Below the pieces are notes generated by a model, which was not told where the DNA came from, made no database searches, and was given only the letters and a program-made list of their open reading frames with translations. Position numbers and translations under genes: made by a program. From Solenopsis invicta (Eukaryota; Arthropoda; Insecta; Hymenoptera; Formicidae): a DNA stretch of 64,000 nucleotides. The stretch lies in contig NC_052671.1 of the NCBI RefSeq assembly GCF_016802725.1, forward strand, positions 18,769,231-18,833,230. The letters are read 5' to 3'. Shown here piece after piece: positions 11,671 through 25,400 of the stretch (within the stretch, counting starts at the first letter, position 1; each line of letters starts with the position of its first letter).

Positions 11671-13399
11671 GCAATGAATTTGTGTTCAGCACGCAAAAAT
11701 CTGTAATAATAACTTAATCTCATTACATCTGCAGAAAAAATGTCTATTTTAGCAGACTAATGTAATCTGAATCTAATCTGTTTCTGTTGTGTAGAAATTT
11801 TATAAGTATTATCTTATTTATTATTTTTTACTTATTTACTTTTTGTTTTCTGTTTAATTCTTGCCGGAACAAATTTGTTTTTGATGCAACGCTATTGAGC
11901 TTAGCACTATAATTCAGTTAAAAAATGGATTTATTTGGTTTTTGTAGGAAATCTTTAAATTTATATACATGATGTAATAATTTAATAATTAATTGATCAC
12001 ATTTTGAGATTAATGCGTGTTGTTTCGATGTTAAGTGTAAACAATAAACACTAATATGGATATATATATATATATAATATTGTGGTACTGACTTCAAGAC
12101 TTACATTTTATTATGTCTATATTTTTCATGTCAAATGTATAACCAAAAATATAATAAATTTTTTAAATGTTTATAGTGTACGTATTATGCCCTAAATTAT
12201 AAATTCATTGAAGTAAAATGTCCAATTTGATGTCTACAATAGTCGGTGGATCTATAATTGTGCTTATTATTCTTATTGGATTTGAAATTTACTTACACTA
12301 TGATACTTACTTTCTATCAAGGACAGTCTGGAGATAGAGTTTACTCAAATAAAGGAGTTTGCATTCGTATTTACAATATACATATATAATATACATACAA
12401 TATATTCCTACTCTGGCAAATGCTGACGCAGCTATTTATTCACGTTAAAAATTGATGTATGTAGTATCGCAAAGGTATCTACATGTATAAACTGAATTAG
12501 TCATTGGAGAAACAACAGAATTTTAATCCATTTTTATTGAAATTAAAATATTAGAGGATTCAGAATTATGGAAAATAATTAATTTTCTTTAACTATATTA
12601 ATTTCCTTTAACTATATTACAGTTAAGTATTCCTTTCCTAGATACCAGATTTACAAAATCTGTTATGAGAAACACCATAAATCAGTAACTGTTTTCCTTA
12701 CATTAGTCTGTAAAAATGCATTCAATAATGAATCACTACAGCATACATGAAATTTATTGTTACATATTTGCTTTCCTTTATGAATTGTGTATTTTTGAAC
12801 AATAAAATTAAACATTTTTTTTAATACAATTATTTTATAATAAATAATGAAATTATATTATTTTATAACATCCTTAGAAGAATCTATTATTATATTTGCT
12901 GAAGTCTAATCCTATTTTATGTATGAAAATACCTGTTTCATTGAGAACCATGAGAAACACAAATCAAAATTTTTACAATTAGTTTTTTTGAAAATAAATT
13001 TTAAAATAGATATATTTCATTCACTTAATACACTTTTTAAAATAGAATTAGTGTATTACTCGAAAAACAGCAAATAGTCTGATTTCAATATTATACTTAT
13101 AACTCATCAATCAGTGATACATTGATTCGGATCAGTAAGAGCATCTCCTTTTAATCGGAATTATTGAAAGACAATGAATAATCACTGATAATCACAGTTA
13201 TAAGTATATAGCATTATAAATTAGTTAAGTATATAGCATTATAATTACTTAATCATTTCACTGATTCAGATTTAGAGAGGATGAAATAATAAGGCATTTT
13301 TTTTTAATTTTTTAATAATTTTTAATACTGCAGTTATACAAATTAGACAGTTTTTTCAATTTTGAAAAAGCGATTTTTTTTATGTTGTTTCTCAAATGA

Positions 13400-13405
13400 T
13401 TTATT
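13400..13405 (-). terminator. beta-mannosidase polyadenylation signal
   Basis: AATAAA on the minus strand, about 54 bases after the TAG stop at 13459-13461. Both position and sequence are typical. Confidence 0.6.
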
Positions 13406-13458
13406 GGTAACAGTAATACTCATGTGCGATGAATTATATGAGAAAATTTTATGCGTAA

Positions 13459-16400
13459 CTAATCTAAATGTGCTCTTTCAACAAAGTCACCATCAAAATT
13501 GCCATGCGCACTGTAAATGTCCGATAGATGCGTAAGTTTTATATTATCCTGCAATAATTCAATCGAAGTTGCCTCGTGTGCGTGGAAAATAATTATTTTC
13601 TCCTTTACGAATATATGAAAACCATTTTCTGAAAAACGACCACGAATATTGCCCACTTCTAGCCACACGAATAGTGCTATATTGTCTGTTGATAATATAA
13701 TTTTGAAATCCGGATAATTGGAAAGTTTTCCAGGTAAATGATTCTTCTCGATCCTCATCTGAAACAAGAAAAATTGCGTCAACATTTTTATAATAGTATT
13801 TACCAAGATTTCGCAAAATTCAACATTATTTGCATGAATTATTTACGTATTATTTATGTTATTTGTACACACATCTTTTTCATATAAATTATACACGTAA
13901 TATAAATTATTATAAATTGGATAATACAGAAAAAATCTAATTAAATCTAAAGATTCATTTTTTTTGGAATGTGGAATATTATAAGATGCTAGATTGTTAT
14001 CCAATATTATATAGTAATTTACATTGCTTGTATAGTGGAAATATACATACACACGCACACATTAACACATATAGGGTGCAGTACTAGAATCCAGACACGA
14101 AAGTTTTTTTGAAAAAGCCTATTCATTTAAGCTAATACTAAACATATAAAAAATGTCTTTGTACATATATTCAAGAGATTCTTTTGGAATTTCCCTACTC
14201 AACATAACACCCTTGCATCACTATTACCCTCTCAATTTGGTGGCAAAGCGCTCGCACGCTATTTTTAATTGCGTACGATCCACGGCCGCAAACGCGATTA
14301 TACTCTTTGCTATTCTTCATGTATACCATTTTTAGACTATGAACATCTTACCTACGTATGTGATCTACATTAGCGCCATGTGGCGCCTCCTATAAAATAA
14401 TATATAATATAGCGAGAACTTTAATTGAATTTTGTCCGGATTTTAGCGCCGCACCCTGTTAATATTTAAATGAATAGAAAAAATATATATCTTAAATGTT
14501 GACGCAGCTATTAATTGTCATAGAATGAAAATATTTCATTTTAATTAATGTTTAATTTTTCATCATTAATTTTAACTTGTCAAATAATTTCTTTAAAAGC
14601 GCTTTAACTGTGCATCAATTAATCTCTGCATTGTAATAAAACTTTACATAAATCTTGAATACCTAAAGTACTTTCTTATATTTTAAAAAATTTAGATTTT
14701 TATGATTATTTCTTAATGACATTTCCATTGAAGCACATTTCTACTTCTTATTAAAATAATTTTTGATTTAGGCAAAAAATCACTGCTATATTTTTTATAT
14801 TACTTAAATACAATACAGAACAATCTCTTTAATTTTTTAATAATTTTTTTCATTATTTTGAAAATAAATGTAATACATCCTTAAACATATAATAGTTTAT
14901 ATAGTTTACATTAAACATACGTAATATAGATTTTATTTATGTTTTACGTGTAAATACTGAATAACCGAAATCCTGATATTTACAATGCAATATCAAGCAA
15001 ACTTTTTATATGTAACATTAATTAATTCACTTACAGTTACATTAGCTACTGATACATCTGCATTTTTTAATGCATCAGGATATACATAATTAATTGGAGC
15101 GATTAAAAATCCATATTTATTTGTGAGAGACAATGTGGCTATGCAAGATTTCTTGGCGGATTTCAATGATCCACAACCCACTTCAGATAAAAATTTGTCC
15201 AACCAAAAGGATGTAATTTTCACAGATTTATTAGATTCCTGAAAGAGTTAGCATATATGAATATTTATAATATATACGGAGTATACGCACCGTAGTCTAT
15301 CATACTCACTATTATAGTATTATTGAAGAATAATGTGAATATAGGTTTCATAGATTCCCATTTGTAAACATCAATTTTTACTGTGCAATTTTTAAAAGTA
15401 TATATTCGATCAGATACTATATATATCGAGAGATTATTAGAAATGGACAAATGTGATGTAATAATAACGGGCGCGAAGAAATCCTTGGCATAATAATGAA
15501 GCATTTTCCAACGACCTTTGACATCTGTAAATGCGAAAATTTTTCGTAAAATGCAAACAATAGAATGCTTATCTTGTAATTAGAAGATATTCTTATACTA
15601 AAGTAAAGAAAGAAGAAAGCACTGTTTGGAAAACAAAATATATATTCTTTATATGTTTTTCAGAATTTCTATAAATTACTATAAACAGAATGTTTAGAAA
15701 ATTTGATTCCTGACTTAATTTTGAAATAATTTTTTTTTTCAAAAATTTTATCTGAAGCTTAATTTTTGAATTATTAAAATAAAGTTTTCATATCACCAGA
15801 TACAAAAGGTAGGCAAGGACGACGCATTTTACGAAGGTCAGACGCAGGTATTTATGAAGGAAATTTACTAGGATTAGTTAAGTGCTATTATACATAAAAC
15901 GAGCACATTACATTAGTATGTTTTTTTTAAAAAAAGAAGTTATCTCAGAATTAAGTTAGGAATACATTTTAAGGACAAAAGATTGTTTTGAATCATCTTG
16001 TATATGTAAATTCTGAAATATTTTAAGATTTTTTATTCTATAATTTTCGAAGAAAACTTATTCAAAAAAATTCCAGATATTTTTTTAGAAATCTTTGTGA
16101 ATTTAAAATGTAACAAATTCTTAAAAATATGAGATATTATATATGATAATGAGAATTTTTTATATTAGGAGAGCTTTGAAAAAAAATTTTATACTCAGAT
16201 TCGAATAACCAAGATTTTTTATCAAGATTTCAAGTTTTAAGATATATTTATAAGATAGTTTCAAAGACATTAATATCTTCGATTACTTAGAAAATATGTG
16301 AATAAATATAATAGTTGTATCTTGTAACTAAAGTAATCAAATATGAAGTCTTCATTTTTAAGCAAAAAGAAAAAAGCAGAATATATATAATTTATATTCT

Positions 16401-19400
16401 CTTCACGCGTCTCATATGTTTATCATTTTTAGAAACATGAAAATTTTTTTTAGAATTTTTCAAAACTTTTATATAAATTTCAAAATTTTTTTGAATGTCG
16501 TAAAATTTTTCAATATTTGTACAATTTTATAATAAGTTTAGAAAACTTTTAAGATTTTTCATACGAATTAGAATACTTTTCAGAAGTCCTGAAAAAGTCT
16601 ATATTTTTTCTAGAATTCTTTATTGTACTTACAATTCTGAAGTATTTTAAGACTTCTCATTCTATAATTTGCGAAGAAAATTTATAAAATTTGAAGATGT
16701 TTAATATATCTTTTAGAAATTTTTAAATAAATTTAAAATATAAAAAATCCTTAAAAATATAAGATAGAGATAGACATAAACAAGAATTTTTTCACCAAGA
16801 CAGTTTTGGAAAAATCTTCTACATAGAGATTTGAATAGCAAAGACCTTTTTAGTTTCCAAATATCAATAATTTTTACATTTACCTATAGAAGACCATGAT
16901 GGAGCTTGCCAAACATCGTTGAGCTGCCAGTAGAGAGCTCCCATTGTCATACCCTCACCGACAGAATTCACCTCGGACTTGGCTTGCCTGTATGCTTCCG
17001 TTTCTATCTTTATAGAGACAGCTTGATTGATTTGACTGAGATATACATAATTTCTGAAATCTCGAATGCTGTTATTACTTTGTGGTATAGCAAAGTTATG
17101 CGAGATCAGCATCCGCATGAATACATTGCCGAGTGGCAGATGTTGTCTGTGTTTCACGAAATCGCTGTCGACATGAAGATCATTCACGTTTTCTATAGCA
17201 GTCGCTATCGTGTTTATCGATGGCCAAGATTGAAATCCGTACTCAGAGCAAAATCTTGTCCGAGGATACTGATTGATGTCCCATCCATTTTTAAGGTAGT
17301 TATAATAGTGAACTAAAAAGAAACAGAAACATTAAATATTAATATCTCATTTTAAAGAGATTCTTTAGTGTTGGAATTCTTGATTTATTTAATTAACGAA
17401 TTACACTATAGAGAATATAAAAGAACGTATACAGAACACGCACGATCTTGATGACAGACATAAGACAAGTGACACATATGTAATACATAGCAACGATATA
17501 GAAATCATATTGAACATGTATCGTTAGCTTATTTCATACAGCACCAACACTCTTTTATATTTACTAGATTAAATTATTAATTCTAACACCCCCTCTTAAT
17601 CTAGTGAGTGTAAACAATTTCAGTTATTAAAGTTTAAATCCTTTTTAAACCTAGTCCTTTTGTACAAAATTTATGCTTTGGACCATTTAAAGACTTAGTA
17701 AATATATCAGCTATCATCTTGTCAGTTGAAACATATTTAAGTGTAATTAAATTTCTGTCAACAGTTTGTCTGACAAAATGATATTTGATTTCAATGTGTT
17801 TTGTCTTGTTATGAAACACAGGATTACATGCCAACTTTTGTGCACTCTGATTATCATTACATAAGATCATTTTCTCATCATAACTAATTAATTCATTTAA
17901 CAAGCCTTTTAAATGTATAGCTTCCTTGGCAGACTCGGAAAGAGCAATATATTCTGCTTCTGTACTCGATAATGCCACTAAACGCTGTTTTCGAGCCTCC
18001 CAAGATATTGCACCATTTCCTAGAATAAATACAAAACCAGTATAAGACTTTCGATCATTTAAATCATTTGCCCAGTCTGCATCACAGAAACCAACCACAT
18101 TCAAAGAATTAGTTTTTTGATAAGTTAAAGAATAATCGATTGTCCCTTTTAAATATCTTAGAATTCTTTTTGCAGCTTTCCAATGCTGGGCATCATAATT
18201 TAAATTGAATTGACTTAAATAGCTAGTTACAAAAGCAATATCAGGTCTAGTATTAACTGCTAAAAACATTAAAGCTCCAATTAATTGTTGGTAGGGTACA
18301 TCAATATTTTCTTTTTCATTATAATTTAACTTAGAACCAACTTCCATAGGAGTAACAACATCTTTCGCTTCAGTTAAATTAAATCTAATAAGTAATTCCT
18401 GAATAAAATCTTTTTGATTGATACTAATTGTATTCATGAAATTATCTTTATGTATATTTAAACCTAAACATCGTTTAGCTTTTCCTAAATCTTTAATTTT
18501 AAAACACTTCATTAATTGATCTTTAAGTTTTAAACAATCTTTCTCATCATTAGAGAAAATCAAAAAATCATCCACATATAATGCAATAATTATAATAGAT
18601 TTGTCTAAAACTTTAAAGTATATACAGGCTTCATAATTTGATTTTTTGAAACCTAATTTTTCCAAAACATTTTCAACCTTTTTGTTCCAAACTCTGGAAG
18701 ATTGTTTGAGACCATAGATTGCTCTTTTCAATAAACATACTTTTTCTTTATTATTTGAATCTATGAAACCTTCTGGCTGATACATATAGATTTTTTCTGA
18801 TAATTCACCATTTAGAAAGGCAGTATCGACATCCAAATGATCTATATTTAAATTTAATTCAGCTGAAAGTGCAATTAATAATCTTATACTTGAATGTCTT
18901 ACTACTGGCGAGAAAGTTTCATAGTAATCTACACCGTATTCTTGGGTAAAACCTTTAGCTACTAAACGAGCTTTATATTTGACTATTTCACCCATTGTAT
19001 TTCTTTTAGTACGAAATACCCACTTATTTTTAACTATTTTTTGATTCTCTGGAGGATCTACCAAAGTCCAAACCTTATTTTTCGCCATTGAATGAAGTTC
19101 TGCTCTCATTGCTTCTTTCCATTTATCATGGTCATCTCGCTTCAAAACTTCAGTAAGATTCTTAGGATCACTTGGCTCATAGGTTGCTTGAAACAGGAAA
19201 TAATCGGAAAACTTCTTGCTACTTCTATTTCTTTTAGGATATCTTCTCTCTGTTTCTCTAATGTCTTCTCCTACATTATCTTGATCCTCTTGATCTTGAT
19301 TTTTATCATTATCTTGATCCTCTTGATCTTGATCTTTATGATCTTGATGTCTATTCTCTGTTTCTCTATTGTCTTCTTCAGCATCTTGTTGTTCTTGATC

Positions 19401-22400
19401 TGTTGTCTGAACTTTGAAATTCTTCTTCATCTTCTTCAGATCTTCTTTCTGATCTAATATCATTTTGTTGTATGTCTTCTTCAGAAGAAAGAACTTCTTT
19501 ATCTTCATTACTCAAATGAATATAAGAATTTAAATTATTATCTGCTTCACTTCTTTCTTCTATTGAAAATTTATTTTCCAAGAAAACAACATCTCTTGCT
19601 CTGATAATCTTTCCTTTATCTTCTATATCAAATAATCGGTAGCCTTTGGAATCTTCACAATAACCAACAAATATATAGGGTTTTCCTTTTGCATCCCATT
19701 TATTTCTTAGATTCTTTGGAACATGTACATATGCTAGACAACCAAAGACTTTTAAATGACTGAGATCTATTTTTTTACCTGTCCATATCTCTTGAGGAGT
19801 TGCTCCTTTAATTATTTTATGTGGAAAACGATTTTTTTAATAGACAGCAGTATTAACTGCTTCTGCCCACATCTTGTGATCACAATTAGCAACATGCATC
19901 ATACAACGTGCTTTTTCTACGATTGTCCTATTTAATCTTTCCGCCACTCCATTCTGTTCCGGAGTATAAGGAATTGTTAATTGATGTCTGATGCCCTTTG
20001 ATTTCAGATAAGCCTTAAATTCCTGACTAAGATATTCTCGTCCATTATCAGTGCGAAGAACCTTTATTGTATGACCTGTTTCATTCTCCACCATGACTTG
20101 ATATTCCTTGAATATTGAATATACTTCATTTTTCGAAGCAAGAAAATAAGCATGAACTTTTCTTGAGAAATCATCTATAAAAGTAAGAATGTACCTTTTT
20201 CCACTCCAAGAATAATCAGGCATAGGACCACACAAATCAGAATGAATAATCTCAAGTAAATTTCTAGCTCTACTTGATTGAATTCTTTTGAATGGCTTCC
20301 TTGTTTGTTTACCTTGTAAGCATGCAATACATTGCTCACCTTTTTCATCAGCGAAACTAACTCCTGTTGCTAAACCTTGTTTCAAAAAATTCATACTTAT
20401 ACGATTGAGATGTCCAAGTCTTCTATGCCAGATATCTTCACCATCCAGATGCTTCGCCAGATTTCCGACTTCTGTATCCAATTCTTCTGTATCCAATTTA
20501 TATAAACCATTATGAATTGAAGCTGTTACAACTACTTCACCTTCGATTGAACAGTCTTCAGTATCATAAACTTGACAACCTTCGGAATTAAAAATAACAA
20601 TGTAATTATTTTTAATCATTTTACTTACAGAAAGCAGATTGGTTTTTAAATCTGGTACATAGACTACTTCAGAAATTCTCTTCGGACCATTTCTTGTAGA
20701 AACCAGTACATCTCCTGTACCATAAGCCTTTAACTTATGTCCACTAGCAACAGCAATATTATGAGAAGTATTTGAATTAAAATTTTCAAACCAGTCCTTC
20801 TTGTTTGAAAGATGTGTAGTCGCTCCTGAATCGATGTACCAATCTTCCGAATCTGAATTCTTCACTGACACAAGTAAAGCTTTATCAGCTTTATCCTTCT
20901 TGCTTGTTGTTTTTTCTTGCTTATCCTTCACATTATCTTTATTTTCCCTTTTATTAGGATAATTATATTTTAAATGACCTTCTTTTAAACAATTATAACA
21001 AACCACCTTTCTTTTGTTGTACACTTTATTATTTTTTGAATAAAGCGCCTTTTCGCTTGAGCTATTAGAATGTTTAATATCCTGCAATAGCTTAGCTTTA
21101 ACAAAATCACTGGTCAATCTGATGTTAGCACTTTCTAAGGCCATTACCATAGGATTATAATCTTCTGTAAGTCCACTTAACATAATGACAGCAACAAATT
21201 CGTCGTCTAACGCAGCATCCATATCAGCTAACTTCTGTGAAATAGACATTATCTCACTTACATAAAGTTCCATATTTTTGAAATTCTGCAACTTCATTCC
21301 TGACAATGTGCGTAGCAACGTCAATCTTCTTGATAGTCCTTTGTCTTCATATGCTTTTTGTAAATTTGACCAAGCTTCTTTTGCATTTTCAGCAGATCTC
21401 ACATACGCATACGCAGAAGGTTTTATCATTAAGCATATTTTCGCTAAAGCTTTCTGATCTCTTCGTTTCTTCTCGACTTCTGAAGTTGTGTCTTCTTCAG
21501 GATAACCCTCTATCGCAGCCCACAAATTTTCATGAATCAGGGCCATCTTCATGCCGAATTTCCAGTTATTGTAACTTTCGCGTCCTTCTAGCTTTTCAAA
21601 AGCAAGATGAATTGCCGATTCACTCATTTTAATACTCGGCAGACGTGAAACTATTTAATTGATTAAATACGGCAAGATTAAACCTGATAGAAACTTAGAT
21701 CCTGCTTGAACTTCTGTCTATCCGTTTTTGTGTCTGGTTTTCTATCCGTTTCTTATATTCGTCTCAATTAATCTATATGGAAGCTTCTGGGCCCATAACA
21801 TGTTGGAATTCTTGATTTATTTAATTAACGAATTACACTATAGAGAATATAAAAGAACGTATACAGAACATGCACGATCTTGATGACAGACATAAGACAA
21901 GTGACACATATGTAATACATAGCAACGATATAGAAATCATATTGAACATGTATCGTTAGCTTATTTCATACAGCACCAACACTCTTTTATATTTACTAGA
22001 TTAAATTATTAATTCTAACATTTAGTCTTTTTACATAATATAAAAACTTGATCTTTGAAATAATCAGTTTACAATTAATATTATATGAGTATTTTCTTTT
22101 TAAGTATAAAATATAACTTTCCAAAATAGCATTAAATCTTATGGGAAGAACATTTTTATTTAAGTAAAATAATTGTAAATAAAATATATATACAAGAATT
22201 TTGAAAAACTACACTCATCACTGGTGAAAATTTTTTTCATAATTTTTGTACGAATTAAAACATTTTTTAGAAATGCTCATTATCAAAAATACTTAAAAAG
22301 TCTACATTTTTTCTTAGAATTTTTTCATACATATGAATTCTAAAATATTCTGAGATTTCTTATCCTGTAATTTCTAAAAAATAATTTTAAGAAATATTTT

Positions 22401-25400
22401 TTTTAGATTTTATAACGTTTTATCAGAAATTTTAGAACGAAAAGTCTTAGAAATCTTAAAATATTTCATAATTAACAAATATGAAAAATTCTGAGAAAAA
22501 ATGTAGACTTTCTAAGTTTTTTCTGAGTTATTCTTGAAAAATATTCCAATTCGTATACAAAATCTGTGAAAGCTATATAATTATACAAATATTCTAAAAA
22601 ATTTTGAAAAATTATATAATAAATTCTGAGAAAAATTTTTACCAGAGGTGTAATTTTTTTCCTCATAAATTTTATATTACTCATAAATTGTTGATATAAA
22701 AAATTATGAAAAATTTTTTATGGAAAATTATGAAAAAAGTTTTTACCAAGATCATTAATAAAAATGTAAAGACATTTGTTACTACCCGGGAAAATTTTTT
22801 ATATATAATTATATATAAAATGTTGCGATTGTGGCGAGAGTCATGCATCTGTTCTCTGTGTCGGATTCAAAACCCAGCAAACGGCATTTAATTTTTTAAA
22901 TTAAAAAAATTAAAAACAGATAAAAATGGATTTAAAAAAGCAAGAATTTGCATACATGAAAATTGTATGACAATTATATATATAATTATATTTTAATATA
23001 TATCGATATATTTAATTATCTGTATAATTATATTAAAAAAAATTTTTTCCCAAGCACATTATTATTATGAACGATTCTTTTTTAATTTTTTCTATATTAA
23101 TATTTATAAATATTGCAAAGAAACTATTTTCAAATAACAAATTTTTATTGCTTAAATTTTGTTTATTATTTATTATTTTGAAGACAATGTTAAAAGTTAT
23201 TTTATAGTTATCCTATATACAGTCTGTTTGACAAGAGCGTATACGACAAAATTCGAAAACTATTTGAGATAATGCATTAGAAAAAAATACACATATACTA
23301 TATGATATAGACTAGAATGCTTTATTATTAATAAGTTGTTCAGTCGTCTCCATTACTAATAATTGCCTGGTATCTCTGAAGCAATTTTTGACTAATTTTA
23401 TAGAATAATCTTGTGGCAAACCTCCAAATAAATCAAATCTATCGAAATAACTGCTTGAAAATCCAAATCTTTTTCTCTTGGAGCTTGATGGATCAAAGAA
23501 TATGCCCGAAACAGAAGTTTCGTCCGTAAAAATTACTTGGCCGCAATCGCGGTTCAAATTGTCTTTCGCCCAAGTGAGTCTTTTTTCGACGTGTTTTTTT
23601 GGACATTAGCAATTTCTTCAATGCTTCGAAATTTTACTTCATGGGCCAGTAAACGTCTTCTTACAGTGTCACATGACCAGTGTTGCGCTTAGATAACTTA
23701 AAATTTATTTAGATACAAATAAGATAAATTACGTATAAATGTATCTTAGATAAGATAAAGATGATTTAATTTTCATTTATCTAGATAAAAGATAAAAAAA
23801 TTTATCGATTTATCTAGATAATTTTCAGATAATATCGTTATTGTGCAAAAAACAGTTTAGAATATGAAATATGTTTATATTTTTATTTCTAAAATAATAT
23901 TTTTAAAAACAAAAATTCTTCAAATAATTATACTGAGAACAAATATTTCTCGTTTTTAATTTTACGCAAATAAAAATAAAAATTAAAAATAGAGAAAAGA
24001 TATATAAATATAAATCACATTATATAATAATTGACAAATTTTTTCGGAAAAGTTTTCGAATTTATAGTTTTGGGGAAATTTTTATATTGTACTACTGTTG
24101 ATCTGAACTGCGATATTGATGTTTCGATATACATTGCCAGTAAAAATCTATAGTTAGCATTACGTATTTATAGATTTTCAGTACTGTCAATAAATTTTGC
24201 AATCTTGAAAAAAATTTGTTAGGATAAATGGTAACTTGAAGCTAAAGACTATTGTTTAATTAGCTAATTAATTAGCTAATTAATGTGATATGGTTGATTC
24301 TTATGATATTCATTTATATGAAAAAAAAAAATAAAGGACCCCGCCCGGTTCTTCTGGAAAATGGGGTCCCGGTCAAATTGGCCCAACTTTTGATATGATG
24401 TAGATTTTGACTCACTGATTAAAAGTCTCAATGGTTATCAGGCCAAATAATGAATAGTTTTGGAGTTACAGCGGCTTTAATATCCAAAATTGACGCCGGA
24501 CATCCGTCATATAATATACATACACGCGCATACACACACGCGCGCGCGCGCGCACTGTTTGGGTATTTTCATAATGCGCGTGTATGTATATTCGTGTATA
24601 TAGATGTTTAAGTGTTCAACATATAAAAGTATGAATGAAGACTCTGAGAAGGATGAAACACACGAAATATCAAGTGCCTACCATCGCGTTATACCGCCGG
24701 ACGACGGATGTCGTCCGGCGTCAATTTTGGATATTAAAGCCGCTGTAACTCCAAAACTATTATTTGGCCTGATGACTATTGAGACTTTTAATCAGTGAGT
24801 CAAAATCTACATCATATCAAAAGTTGGGCCAATTTGACCGGAACCCCATTTTCCAGAAGAACCGGGCGGGGTCCTTTTGGAAATAACAAGTATAAAACCA
24901 GATACATTAACGTAAGTGATCAGCCAACTTCCATATCACGCTGAGAAAACCAGTTCTCGTCCGATCACTGAAGTCAAGCAGCGTTGAGCACGGTTAGTAC
25001 TTGGATGGGTGACCGCTTGGGAATACCGTGTGATGTTGGCCTCAATTTTTTTTCGTTATTTTTTTAGGCAAGCAGATATATAAACATTTTTAATTCCTTC
25101 TTGTTACCTTAGAAAATAATGAGAAAAAAATTTTATTTTAAATTCGAAGAATCCATTTTTGAAATATAAATGTTCTTATCTTACATTCAATATATTAAAA
25201 ACTCTTCTGGGTACTTAAAAAATATTCAGGGTTGGCTAAATAAGTTAATATTTAATATTTTTTAAATTAAAATTAATGGTTTATAAAATAACTTTCGGCC
25301 CGATTAAAAGTTATAACACTTTATGTTCGTTATTTGCATTATTTCAGATAATTTAAAAAGATAATATTTTTTATCTAAGATAAAGATAAAGATAACGTAC

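Larger units (their letters stand above)
9753..13399. other. intergenic region between convergent TMEM245 and beta-mannosidase genes
   Basis: AT-rich 3' flank of both genes. It holds the probable TMEM245 3'UTR, the imperfect palindrome at 10905-11670 and a short TA run near 12059-12078. No gene was recognised. Confidence 0.55.
17369..22020 (-). mobile_element. Ty1/copia LTR retrotransposon, nearly intact and young
   Basis: This is a full-length element of 4652 bp in the beta-mannosidase intron, same strand as the gene. It has two 220-bp LTRs that begin TG and end CA and differ at one base, a 5-bp TTTAG duplication, a primer-binding site, a polypurine tract, and the copia gene order gag-protease-integrase-RT-RNase H. 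The almost identical LTRs show recent insertion. The coding region has one in-frame TAA (19837-19839) and one frameshift near 19380-19500, so this copy is probably not autonomous. Confidence 0.95.

Noticed and set aside
19092..19457. 121-aa plus-strand Ile/Leu-rich frame
   Set aside because: Antisense of the acidic repeat region of the copia element.
22800..22890. tRNA-like stretch with a GGATTCAAAACCC phrase
   Set aside because: No acceptor stem or D-arm could be paired and the T-arm is imperfect.
24923..25042. 5S-derived SINE (SINE3) instead of a 5S gene
   Set aside because: The sequence ends at the normal 5S terminus and a T8 terminator follows at once; no SINE body or tail is present.
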